This document shows positions 54,297 through 64,000 of a stretch of 64,000 bases of DNA, in pieces. Location of the stretch: NCBI GenBank assembly GCA_022385755.1, contig MU278355.1, positions 872,974 to 936,973 of the forward strand, given 5' to 3'. The notes below the pieces were generated by a model. That model had not been told where the DNA came from. It saw only the letters and a program-made list of their open reading frames with translations, and searched no databases. The stretch's first letter is position 1, and each line of letters opens with the position of its first letter. A program made the translations under genes and the position numbers. The DNA is from Trametopsis cervina (Eukaryota > Basidiomycota > Agaricomycetes > Polyporales > Irpicaceae).

Positions 54297-57200
54297 ATGA
54301 AGGGTGTAGCGAAGCTCGTTCACTACCTGCTTACCGCGCAGCTCGCGCTGTCCTCTGTGTTCTCTTACAGTGTCCCGCCGGGATCGCCAGGCTTCTACCA
54401 TGGGAATTCTACCTCGGCGGTCACATTCGATGCCCACTCTATGTTCCTTGACAACAAGAGACTGTATGTATTCGGAGGGGAGGTCCATACATGGAGGATG
54501 CCTAGCGGTCCCGCGCTTTGGCGTGACGTATTTCAAAAGCTGAAGGTACATACGCTCCAATTACGCCTCATGTATCCCTAACATGCTTTCAGGCCGCCGG
54601 TTTCAACTCTATCTCTGTATACCATCATTGGGGAATTTCCGAAGGCAAGGCAGGATCTTTAGACTTTGACTATTACCGTTCCCAGACAGAGTTATATGAG
54701 ATCGCCAAGGAGGTTGGGCTATTGGTTGTTGCCAGACCTGGGGTGCGTCTTGTCAGCCTCATACTAAAAAGAAAGCTGGGCTGAGACTTTAAGCAACTTA
54801 TCAGCCATACATTAATGTGAGCTCTCAAAAATTACATACTGATGTTCTCGTACCCTGACAGACGCTTCCAGGCGGAGACGAGTAGGTAGCTGTCAAGGAA
54901 AGAATCGTCATTCCTCTAATCATTTCTCACAGCTGCGGGTGGCTTCCCCGGATGGCTCACTAACATACCCGCCAAGGCACGTACAAATGAAACGGGCTTT
55001 ACAGACGCGTGGACTCCATACATCGAAGCTGTCGCACGGTTCGCTGAGCCGTACCAGGCGAGCCTACCTCAGTAGTGCTATTACTCGCACAATGCTTACC
55101 TCGCAGTCTGTTAGTACCCTGACGGCCCGGTGATCGCTGTTCAGTCGGAGAACGAGTTCTTCCCGTCGACACCTAGTGACCCCGGACGTTCTGAACATAT
55201 GGTACTCATCGAGAATACCCTGCGAGCGAATGGTATCACGAAGGTTCCTCTGTGAGTTCTATTCTTGACGTGAGATAGCACAGCCTTTGAGAGCTCCGTG
55301 TATGCGCAAAAGGACACACAACGACGCGTCTCCCGCTGGTCGATTTGCTCATGGGCTCGGTGAGGTAGATCTGTACATGTGGGATGCGTATCCTCAAGGA
55401 TTCGATTGTGCGAATCCCTCATCATGGCCCGAGCAGAACAGTGTCAGCCTCGATGCCGCTCATCAGGTCCGTATTCTCTTGCCACTCAGAGTGGCACAGC
55501 CTTCGTGCTGACGCAATGGAGTGCACAGGCGATAATCCCTGATGTCATGTGGGGGTCTGCAGAATTCCAGGCAGGTGCCTTCGATCCCTGGGGCGGTGTA
55601 AGAGTAGCTTCTACTTCTACTCGACGGCGAACTCACATCTTTATATAGTCTGGATACGACAAGTGCTTCGAATTGACAAATGAACAGTTCGCGAACGTGA
55701 AAATTTCGCTACTTCTTGTGCCTACCGCGAGCTAATGAGTTCCCATGTTACTTTTTATAGACGGCCTACAAGGTGAGGATAATAGTTAGAGCCATCTTAT
55801 CTTGCATGCTGATAGCGTACGCGACCAGAATAACTATGCGGTTGAGACCACCTATCTGAGTCTGTACATGGCCTTCGGTGGGACGAACTGGGGAAACCTC
55901 GCTGAACCCACGGTCTACACTTCGTATGTTCTGGTCTATCTCTCTCCTCACAATTCAACTGAGCATGGTACCTTTAGCTACGACTACGGGGCACCTATAC
56001 GCGAAGATCGCACCCTCTCTTCCAAATACTCCGAGATCAAGCTGCAAGCCAACTTTCTCCACGCCTCTCCTGACTTCCTGGTGGCAACACGTATCGGCAA
56101 CGGCACCGTCGGCTCCGGCACAGCGTTCTCGGATAACCCAAGGATCTATACCACTGCACTCGCATCTCCGTCGGGAGCGCATTTCTACTTCGTGCGCCAG
56201 AATAGTGTGACGTGCGTTCCGTACACACGCTGATAAGTGATGCGCATTAATGTTTTACCTACAGATACACCACTGCCGCAGAGTTCACGCTCCAAGTCAA
56301 CACAACCGCTGGTGTCGTGACGGTCCCCCAGTTTGGCGGCAACGCGACTTTGGATGCGCGGGAAACCCAGATTATTGTATCTGAGTACCCGTTTGGCTCG
56401 CATACTTTGTCTTACTCCACAGCAGAGGTGTGTTTTGCAGCGTATGGACTTTGCTACAGTATTAACTCGTATCCAGATATTCACATGGTCCACAATAGGA
56501 GGCGTTGACTACCTCGTCCTCTATGCGAATGCAGGGCATAGCATTGAAGCAGTAGTCACCGGTGTCCAAAATACTCCTATCTTAACCTCAGGCTCATCTT
56601 CTATATCTGCACGTCGTGGCACCTCCAGCACACTGGTCATCACCGGCAAGCCATCTGGCATCTCAGCCGTCTCTGTCGGAAACGTCACCGTGATCATTGC
56701 AGACAAGCACACTGCGCTATCGTTCTGGAACATCCGTCTTCCGAGTCCGACTCACACGCAGTACGATCAGGCTCCAGACGTGCCTTCTGTGCTGATATTC
56801 GGGCCTTACCTCGTGCGGAACGCGACGCTGGGTAGCTCGGGCAGCACATTGGTTCTGAACGGCGACATCAATGCTACGACCACGCTTGATATCGTCGCAC
56901 CACCGACTGTGAAGGCAGTGACATGGAACGGACAGTCCGTGCGGGTGGAGACTTCGCCGATTGGGACGCTACGGGGTCAGGTTACTCTTGGCCTCAAGAC
57001 ACCTGAACTGCCCGATTTGAAAGCAGCGAGGTGGCGTTGCACTGATTCTTTGCCTGAGATTGAACCCGGCTTTGACGACTCAACCTGGGTTACTGCGAAT
57101 AAGACCAGTACGGCGAGGCCATACCAACCGCTTGGCGGAAAGGTAGGGGTATGAGCATCTGCTATGTCCTGTTTGTCACTGAGGTCGGTATCATAGTTTG

Positions 57201-58454
57201 TGCTCTACGCAGACGAGTACGGCTTCCATCAAGGTACGTTGAAGTCTTCACCATTGTAGCTCGGCGGCCTTCCTCTGACCATTTTACAGGTAACACGATC
57301 GCAAGAGGCCACTTCAACGGCACGAGCGCGACTGGCGTTCAGCTCGTCGTACAGGGGTGCGTTTCCTTGCAATCCACACGTGCTCGGCATACTGAATAGT
57401 ACTTCCAGAGGCTTCAACTTTGGTTACAGCGCATGGATCAACTCGCACTTCCTGGGTTCCAGTCAGGGAACGAACCAATACTCTGCTGACGGCGGGCAGG
57501 ACATGGCGAATGATACATGGACGTTCGATGCATCGCAGTTGAACGACGGTGATAACGTTGTGACAGTCGTTGTTGATCCCACTGGTAAGGCAAGACCCGC
57601 TCTCTAGGCGGCGGGAGCTGAAGTGATTTCTGGCTGTGATTGTAGGTCTGGAAGAGGACTACGACGGAGATGATACTTTCAAGGCAAGTATCGCCTATTC
57701 CGTCAAAAAGAAGAGGCTAATGCTAACGACGATTTCACCAGACCCCACGCGGAATCCGAGGCTACAAGCTCATCGACAGCGGCAGTGCCGACTTCCTCAC
57801 CTGGAAGATCCAAGGCAACCTCGGCGGCGAAGACTTCCCCGACAAAGTCCGCGGACCCCTCAATGAAGGCGGGCTCTTCGTCGAGCGCATCGGCGCACAC
57901 CTGCCCGGGTTCGACACAACATATTGGAACGACAGCCGGTGGATCCCGTCGTGCACGCCGTACGCCGGCATCGCGCAGGCAGGCATCCAGGCGTACCGCA
58001 CGACGTTCGACTTGAGCTTGCCGGCGGACGCGGACGTGCCGGTTGCGCTCAAGTTTGAGAGGACGCCGGGGAGCAGTTATCGGAGTGTTGTGTATGTGAA
58101 TGGATGGCAGTTTGGGAGGTTCAATTCGAGGGATGGGCCGCAGGAGGTCTTCCCGGTAGGTGTTGGGCGACATTTGTGTGACGCGTACTGACACGCGCTG
58201 CCATGTAGCTTCCGGAGGGTATACTGAACCATCGTGGCCAGAACGAACTGCTGATCACGCTTTGGTCTCTCGGTGCGTGCTATCTTACTGATACTCGCCC
58301 CGTATCTCACCATGCTGTGTCACTTGCACGCGTAGATGCTGAGGGAGCCAAGATCGCAAATCTGACATTGGTGAACACCGCACTCGTCAGCTCCAGCAAG
58401 GAGATCATTCCCGGCATCGTGGAATCCCCAGGGTACGCTGAACTAAGGCCATGA
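54297..58454 (+). CDS. Secreted beta-galactosidase, GH35
   Basis: It would release terminal beta-galactose from plant polysaccharides or oligosaccharides outside the cell. A signal peptide ([20 protein letters not shown]) is followed by the TIM barrel: [58 protein letters not shown], then [15 protein letters not shown] with the acid/base Glu of the NE pair, and [20 protein letters not shown] with the nucleophile Glu. The family phrase [20 protein letters not shown] follows, then beta-sandwich domains to the end. Length is about 1,000 residues, as usual for fungal GH35. There are many introns, including three microexons (54805-54816, 54872-54881, 55761-55772) and two GC-AG introns (55058-55114, 57684-57741). 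Activity on galactan versus lactose cannot be told. Confidence 0.95.
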
Positions 58455-58625
58455 AGAACTTTGAGTGGCTATGATTGCCGCGATAAATGTTAGGTATAAT
58501 GTATCAGTACATGTATAAGTAACAAATCCAGACCGAAAGAATCTGCTCTGATGCCCAAGGGTTGTACAATACACTTTCCACTTTTACACCTTTTGCTTTT
58601 GCTTCTTCCCTACACTCCCATATCG

Positions 58626-59714
58626 CTACGCACTGCTGCTGTGCGACACAGCAAGACCCTTCGCCCCCACGGCAGCCGCATCATTGATATGCTCCCATCT
58701 TTTAAACACTATGCCCTTCTCCGCCAACTTGCTGAACACTAAATCTCTGTACTTTTCCACGCCGACGAGTGACCCTCCGAAGCAGATGACGCCCTCGCTT
58801 GGGTTGATGCCGCGCAGGGTGTTCGGTCTGCAGAGGATAGCGATCTGGTCGACCAGCTCTCCTGCCGCGATGCCCAGCACTTTTAGCGCAAGGGGGTCTT
58901 CATCTTCAAACGCCGCCTTGAACACCAGTGGGGCGAGCTGCGACAGCCGCTTCTCCCGCGGCACGGACAAGTATGCGGGTGCATTGGGGTTGAGCGGGGC
59001 GCCGACGACGGGATCGGGAAGGTGGACGGCAGTGAGGAGCTCGTAGACGTCGTCTTCGGACAGCCCAAACTGCTTGAGCACCATCCCCTCGAGCGTGTTC
59101 TTCTCCGGCGGAATGTCCTTCGGGCCCTCAACGGACGCGATGTCTGCTCGCAGTACGATCTGGCGCACTGTCTCCCGTCCAACATGGTATCCTCCTCCCT
59201 CGTCTCCCAGAACCCATCCCCACCCGCCTACACGACCCATCTCCTTCAGCCCTCCGCCCTCCGCTCGAGTGAAGCTGACAACGATACCGCCAGTCCCAGC
59301 GATGCACGTCAGTGCGCACGAGACGTCGTCGTGCATCTGCAGGGGCGCAGCGAGGAGGTGCGTGTCATTCGCGACGATGAGGTTCTTGCCGAGCGGGATG
59401 CTGAGCAGCGTCGTCATGCAGCGGTTGATGGTGTCGATTGCGGCCTTGCTGTCTGCGCCTGACACGCCGAGCCAGGCGGCGGCGAAGAGCGGTGCAGACG
59501 AGGGCAGGGCAACGGGGTCGACGGAGGGCGGGGAGACGCAGGTGCGCAGGGCGTCGCCGACGGTGGTGCGCACGACGTCTGTGAAGGCCTCGGGGCCGAG
59601 ATAGGAGAAGTTGGAGGGCCCGCCGAGGGCGCGCCCTTTGATCGTGCCGGCGGCGTCGCAGATGACGGCCGACGTTTTTGACCCGCCGCAGTCGACACAG
59701 AGGTAGAGAGACAT
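58626..59714 (-). CDS. BadF/BcrA-type ATPase, N-acetylglucosamine kinase-like
   Basis: One exon of 362 codons. The start ATG 59714 gives MSLYLCVDCGGSKTSAVICD, the phosphate-1 motif of the ASKHA fold; an upstream in-frame ATG at 59780 would add a leader that breaks this pattern. Further motifs: AAAWLGVSGADSKAAIDT, the connecting VANDTHLLAAP with the catalytic Asp, phosphate-2 TCIAGTGGIVVSF, and the adenosine-binding VICFGGSLVGVEKYRDLVF. GRVGGWGWVLGDEGGGYHVG is highly characteristic of N-acetylglucosamine kinases of this family. It would phosphorylate GlcNAc from chitin or glycoprotein turnover to GlcNAc-6-phosphate in the cytosol. It converges on the GH35 gene with 170 bases between stops. Confidence 0.88.
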   Translation of the reverse strand: MSLYLCVDCGGSKTSAVICDAAGTIKGRALGGPSNFSYLGPEAFTDVVRTTVGDALRTCVSPPSVDPVALPSSAPLFAAAWLGVSGADSKAAIDTINRCMTTLLSIPLGKNLIVANDTHLLAAPLQMHDDVSCALTCIAGTGGIVVSFTRAEGGGLKEMGRVGGWGWVLGDEGGGYHVGRETVRQIVLRADIASVEGPKDIPPEKNTLEGMVLKQFGLSEDDVYELLTAVHLPDPVVGAPLNPNAPAYLSVPREKRLSQLAPLVFKAAFEDEDPLALKVLGIAAGELVDQIAILCRPNTLRGINPSEGVICFGGSLVGVEKYRDLVFSKLAEKGIVFKRWEHINDAAAVGAKGLAVSHSSSA

Positions 59715-60886
59715 GTCGACGTTTGTCTCGGTCGTTGTAGGGAGGAGTGTGAGGAGATGTAAAGAGGTGGAGGTGCGCAAGATGACTGGTTTTTGCCCCC
59801 GTCTGGAGGATGAGTTACATATGCGCGTGCGTATCAGTGTACCGTATGGTTATCTTGCTAGCAGATGGTCATATGGATAGGTGGCTAGCGTGCATGCCGG
59901 CACACGGCCCTCGCTGCCCAGTGAGTGCTTTGATGACCGACCACGCTGTCGATGGTGGCTTAGAGATCCTTATGCTTGTGCTGCGTAGATCTGCTCAACA
60001 CACGACCAGCATTAGAGTAGATTTACGGCGGATGATAGCGCGGATTTCGACGCGAGCCTCGCTGTGCATTATCTCAATTTGATTTTGACGTCCATTTTGA
60101 CGATATCAGGAACGCCCCCGATCAGGTACTCCATCTTGGCGCGCACCACGAGCATCACCTGCCGACGTCGTCTGCTCAACGGCCATGCTCGACACTCCTC
60201 GCTTGTGTGCAGTAACAAATGCAGGCACGAATAAGTCAGAGATGGGAAATGTGTATCAGCCTGGAACCGTGATAGCTTCAATATTGCGATCCAGGATGAT
60301 CACCGTACTATGCAGTAAACAGTCAGGATTCAACGAGCTATCTTCGCTTCGGCATACTGTACTGGATGCCTCATCGTGAGTCTTATGTTGATGAACGAAA
60401 TGAGAATTGATCAAAGGTACAGGATCGATAACTCGCACTCGTGTACAAAGTTATTGCCATAAATGGTAGAGGGCGCATCACTTGATGCCATCACTACCTG
60501 CCCTAAACTCGCCACTTCATAAATTGCTCGTTCTACTTTGCGCTTTTCTTCGTGCGGCGACACGGCCATACTTCCCCATGTTGCTCATGACTGCTTCACA
60601 TACGCGGTCGTTCGAGTGTCAGGCTGTGTCTAGAGTAACGCGGACGTCTTAGCACCCAATCGTCTTCTCTTCGGCAACTTTTCGCGGAAGAGAGGACGGG
60701 TCGGTGGTTCCCTACAAACTATTCCAATCTTTGTATTAGTGCGTAAACAGCTTGCAATATACTGTGTTGTTTCGCTATGGAATATGTGTCGTGGTGCTCA
60801 ATGAATCTGGAATGAAGTTGTGTTGATGTGCTATCTCTTCACAGGTATGCAGGTGTGGTATTACCAAACTCCATCCATGCTTTTTG
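59715..60886. other. Intergenic 1.2 kb
   Basis: A minus-strand stretch near 60070-60160 reads VMLVVRAKMEYLIGGVPDIV and stops soon after; it may be a decayed fragment but no partner exons were found. Otherwise nothing was recognised. Confidence 0.35.
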
Positions 60887-61435
60887 TTAGACTGACAGTG
60901 CAGGTCCATCTTCGCCATACAGAGGATCGTGCTTGAACCACTGCAGCGCACGAATTCTGTCCTCTGCCCCTTCTTCTCCCTTGTGCCCATAGCACATATC
61001 CCAACTACTCGCTCCCACAGGATACGACCCGACCATCTCAAAGTCATCTGTACCCTCCAAGAGGCGGTGTGCAGTCCCCGCAGGAATCAAAATTGCGTCC
61101 CCTCGTCGCACCTCTTCCGTGACCCTTCCAGGGTTCCCCTCTCCCCCGAACAGCATGCTAGCGTTTCCCGCGGAGACCACGAGTAGCTCGTGAGTCGTGG
61201 AGTGGAAATGGGAGGTGGTGTACATCGTATACCGCCATTGTGGCTGACAGACCCCGACGGCTTTCAGGTGAGCCTCGATCTGCGATGGATTGACGTCTGG
61301 CGCAAACACGCCTCGGCATATCAGCAGTGGTTTGTTTTGTAGCGAGGTGTTGGGTATGAGACCGTGCTTAGGGATCTGGTGGCGTGTTACGCGCAAAGAG
61401 GAGAGGTTCGCGAGCGGTAACTTTGCGGGAGACAT
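60887..61435 (-). CDS. Small cupin-fold protein
   Basis: A single exon encodes 182 residues. The cupin 1 motif is seen in HFHSTTHELLVVSAGNASML (paired His, then Glu, then Gly) and cupin 2 in RRGDAILIPAGTAHRLLEGT (Pro-Ala-Gly-Thr-Ala-His). All four metal-binding positions (His, His, Glu, His) are present, so it probably binds a divalent metal. The layout resembles the YjlB-type single-domain cupins of bacteria, which lack an assigned reaction. The absence of introns in a window where most genes are intron-rich is compatible with acquisition from bacteria or a young retrocopy, but a single short intronless gene is weak evidence. The N-terminus SPAKLPLANLSSLRVTRHQI has no clear signal peptide. 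Confidence 0.82.
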   Translation of the reverse strand: MSPAKLPLANLSSLRVTRHQIPKHGLIPNTSLQNKPLLICRGVFAPDVNPSQIEAHLKAVGVCQPQWRYTMYTTSHFHSTTHELLVVSAGNASMLFGGEGNPGRVTEEVRRGDAILIPAGTAHRLLEGTDDFEMVGSYPVGASSWDMCYGHKGEEGAEDRIRALQWFKHDPLYGEDGPALSV

Positions 61436-62098
61436 GGTGGTGAGTGGTCACTTTGCTAGTAAGGAGGTCGCAATGAAACTCATAATTGCTCTAGTGGATG
61501 ATACTGACCTGACGTCATCATGTGGACCCGCTTGTGCGTGCTACACGACAGAGCATATAAATAAATATTTACTCCTTACACGGCGAGAGTGCTGCTTCGC
61601 GTCCGAGCCACACTATCCTAATCTTCTGCGTCGCCGCTCTCTCAGTTGACGCTGTGCATCTCCAATGGCAATGGCGGTCACCGTCCACCGAGCCTCCGGA
61701 ACGACAACTTTACGCCGCGTGTGCAAGAGCACCTCTCCAGGTTCGTATAGGTCAACCAGGGCCTTCGCCTGGCTACGCGGTTGGTGTAATAGTAGTGTCG
61801 GTAGGGACGCCAAATCATGAAAATATTCTGGAGTAAAGGTGATGTTCTATCTACTGGATTACAGCCCACGCTAAGAACCGTATCTTCCTGTCGAAGCACA
61901 TAAGTTTTGCGCGATGTACTTACGGCCAGTCTGCCACAGCCTTGTTTTGCGATACAACATCACCCGATTGATCTGTGTCGGTGAACGCCGAAACTCCGCC
62001 ATGTCTAGTCGTCCATTGTCCTTCTCTGCCACCGTCGTCTTTGTGCATCTCCCCGCCACCACCTCCTCTTATCCTCTTCGCGTTCTCAACCATCCAAC
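61436..62098. promoter_or_regulatory. Divergent promoter region between cupin and RRM gene
   Basis: About 660 bases. A TATAAATAAATA tract at 61556-61567 lies 120-130 bases upstream of the cupin start (read on the minus strand, TATTTATTTATA). A C/T-rich tract (CCCCGCCACCACCTCCTC) immediately precedes the RRM gene start. Confidence 0.35.
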
Positions 62099-63114
62099 AT
62101 GGCATCTCTTCTCGAACGTATGAATCTGCCCAGTAACTCGGTAGGTCCAGTGCGCAGCAAAAGCCAGCGCGGCGGAACATCTTCCCCATATGTGCGCCAA
62201 CGTCTTGCCCTTGTCCGACCCTTCAATGTCCTCACCGTCCCAATCTCTCTTCCCTAACGATTGCGAAACATCTCTGTAATCCGTGATATACCTTTACTTG
62301 TGAACTTGTAACGCATGACAGAGCCGTAGCCCGCGCATCCCCAAAGGCGACGTCAACGGCGCATGGCAGCACGACCTATACGACACGAACAAGTCGCTCG
62401 GCGAGCGACTCGCCACTGGCGCCGCGCCTCCAAAGGTGTACACTTCGATGGCGGAGCGCGCGTTGAGAGAGGCGCAGGGAGAGAAGGGGTTAGCCATCAA
62501 GGGCGCGAGCTCCAATGGCAGGGGCAATGTGGTGGAGGTAACTGGTCTAGCGGATGGCACGACTTCAGAGGATGTCGAAGTGAGTTAACGCCTCTCTTTC
62601 AACGCCACCAATACTCATAAAGCGTTTTCAAGGCCATTTTCAAGCGATGTGGGCCGATTACTTGGCATAAGCTAATGAAGAAGAGTCCGGTGGTCGTTCG
62701 CCTGACCTACAAAAACGAGAAAGACGCGCAAGCCGCCGTGGCAAACTTCAATGATCAGCCCGCAGACGGCAGGGTCCTCAACGTGAAGGTTGTCGGCGGC
62801 GCGAACGCGACTCTGGGAGGCCGTCTGAGTGCGGCGGTCGGAGACAGTGTAGATGTCTTGATGGAGAGTGGCTCGGGTGGCTCGTGAGTGCCTGTATGTG
62901 TTGCCATGAGCGCGTTGATGCTAACTTTACGTACAGGAAACTGCGTTCAGACGATATCCTGGCCCAAGACACGCGTGCCACTGTCATGGTCGCGCCCCCA
63001 GGGACGAACCCGAAGGATTACGTGCAGCCTGCGCGTGGCAGGGGCAGAGGACGCGGCCGGGGACGAGGCAGGCGAGGTGGAGGAGGCGGAGGTGCCCGCA
63101 TGGACATCGACTAA
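62099..63114 (+). CDS. RRM protein with RG-rich tail (ALY/THOC4-like)
   Basis: Four exons (62099-62191, 62322-62579, 62633-62883, 62937-63114) encode 259 residues. A basic leader (MASLLERMNLPSN) is followed by KGDVNGAWQHDLYDTN and a central RRM: GNVVEVTGLADGTTSEDVEA (RNP2 position) and KSPVVVRLTYKNEKDAQAAV (RNP1 position), then NFNDQPADGRVLNVKVVGG. The C-terminus has 20 residues of alternating Arg-Gly, then GGGGGARMDID, typical of RNA-binding and arginine-methylated tails. The order (short N-motif, RRM, RG tail) resembles mRNA-export adaptors such as ALY/Yra1, though RG tails are usually on both sides there. A role in nuclear mRNA packaging or export is inference. Confidence 0.8.
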
Positions 63115-63671
63115 CCGCTGTCGAAGTCCCTTCCTGCCAGGACGTTTTCTTTTCCTCTGATATGCTGTCTATAACAATTGGGCCAGTGCGCACCATGATC
63201 ACCTCCTTCCTTAGTCTATAAACCTCTGTATTTCGTACGGTGCAGTACACGATCTGTTGTCCATCTTGGCGTTCATTTTCTCTTCTGTCTTCCACGCGAA
63301 TCAGCAATTGTCGTTATTGTATCTGCTATCAATGCTATACTACACTCCTCTCCTCATCCACAAGTTGTGTGAAAGCCTGATACAGCTGCTGAGAGGCTGA
63401 CATGAGACACGAATAAGGCGTGACGCCGCTGGTGGGAGAGTCACGGGAAGTCACGGATAGCATTGACGTCACGCGTGTCAGCGCGGTGGCTGGGGACGTA
63501 CAGCTGCGACGCTGCGCCGCCCATTTCTTCCATCTTGCCCTCTACCGCGTTCACCTCCCCTCCTCCGTTTCTTCTGTCTAGTGTAGCTACGCGATACGCG
63601 TTTGTGTATCATATAACGCAGTCAAGACAAACGCTACACGTCACACAACCCGAAATACATTCGCACTCAAG
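63115..63671. other. Intergenic before the cornichon gene
   Basis: About 560 bases. TTGACGTCACGCG lies at 63463-63475, a CRE/ATF-like TGACGTCA core, about 205 bases upstream of ATG 63672; it may belong to the promoter of the cornichon gene. Confidence 0.4.
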
Positions 63672-64000
63672 ATGACAGGTGCAGGTACGTCCGTTCGTAA
63701 TCGTGTCAGCTCTCGTAGAATACTCATCTTCTTTGCTTGTGGATGTTAGGATGGATATTTCTCTTCGGTGTGCTCTGGGCGGCGGTGCTGTTGTTCACGA
63801 TGGTCTTCTTCGTACGTTCCAGCATGTGCTTGTCATATCATAGAGCTGACTACCTGGTTTTGTCTCTGCATTATAGATTATTATGTTCTCGGACCTAGAG
63901 TGCGACTATATAAATCCCATAGATCTCTGCAACAAGCTTAACCAGGTATGTTCGCCCTACTTGCTGGTCTCGTGCATCTGATGATTGCTGATACGCGTGC
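63672..64000 (+). CDS. ERV14: ER cargo receptor ERV14/cornichon, N-terminal part (cut by window end)
   Basis: Exons 63672-63684, 63750-63811 and 63877-63945 read MTGAGWIFLFGVLWAAVLLF then TMVFFIIMFSDLECDYINPI and DLCNKLNQ, followed by a donor GTATGT. The sequence FSDLECDYINPIDLCNKLNQ is nearly invariant in cornichon/Erv14 proteins, which load transmembrane cargo into COPII vesicles at the ER. The first membrane span is complete. The remaining two-thirds lie beyond the edge. Confidence 0.95.

Noticed and set aside
60069..60281. Minus-strand fragment VMLVVRAKMEYLIGGVPDIV resembling the start of a UPF0587-like protein
   Set aside because: Only about 25 residues, followed by a stop; no further exons of that family found.

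Overview
The window is nuclear DNA from a filamentous fungus, most likely a basidiomycete of the Agaricomycetes. Evidence: genes are dense and cut by many short introns (mostly 48-65 nt, GT-AG with occasional GC-AG); there are no bacterial-style operons; an intron-free initiator tRNA-Met is present; and the gene content (phenylalanine ammonia-lyase, fructosyl-amino-acid-type oxidase, TmpA-like membrane protein, F-box/propeller protein, MIF4G-type protein, Kex2-type repeat precursor) is typical of mushrooms. Species cannot be named from the sequence alone. Exon borders below were inferred by hand from reading-frame continuity and splice signals, so single junctions can be wrong even where the gene call is secure.

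Layout. 1-586 (-): 5' part of a phenylalanine ammonia-lyase, cut by the window edge. 3891-4781 (+): FCF1/UTP24 PIN nuclease. 5730-7366 (+): FAD amine oxidase. 7770-11766 (+): mitochondrial arginine-specific carbamoyl-phosphate synthase large chain. 12071-13866 (+): DUF1917/Bles03-like protein. 14563-16027 (+): MIF4G-like protein. 16151-21500 (-): very large acidic nuclear protein, head to head with REX2 oligoribonuclease (21800-22961, +). 25171-27489 (+): TmpA-like membrane protein. 27856-29052 (+): PTAR1-like prenyltransferase alpha-repeat protein. 29273-30141 (-): SWIB/DEK-C protein (UAF30-like). 30520-33748 (-): HRD3/SEL1L ERAD protein. 34106-35128 (-): ankyrin-like repeat protein. 35614-37598 (+): F-box protein. 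37716-38788 (-): secreted Kex2-site repeat protein. 39660-40809 (-): coiled-coil protein. 41217-42437 (-): D-2-hydroxyacid dehydrogenase. 42924-42995 (+): initiator tRNA-Met. 43592-45229 and 47843-49368 (+): tandem pair of multipass membrane proteins, separated by a transposon-scarred spacer holding a DDE transposase fragment, two TA-flanked MITE-like elements and a small tandem repeat. 50673-53235 (-): MFS transporter. 54297-58454 (+): secreted GH35 beta-galactosidase. 58626-59714 (-): BadF-type sugar kinase (N-acetylglucosamine kinase-like). 60887-61435 (-): small cupin. 62099-63114 (+): RRM protein with RGG-like tail. 63672 to the edge (+): ERV14/cornichon, cut by the window end.

Most genes are unrelated housekeeping neighbours. 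The 50.6-61.4 kb stretch places a solute transporter, a secreted galactosidase, a sugar kinase and a cupin side by side, which could reflect carbohydrate scavenging but is not proof of a cluster. The most unusual object is the secreted precursor at 37716-38788: a signal peptide followed by six near-identical 39-residue units, each ending in Lys-Arg and each holding a cationic, helix-prone core. It looks like a gene for multiple copies of a processed secreted peptide.
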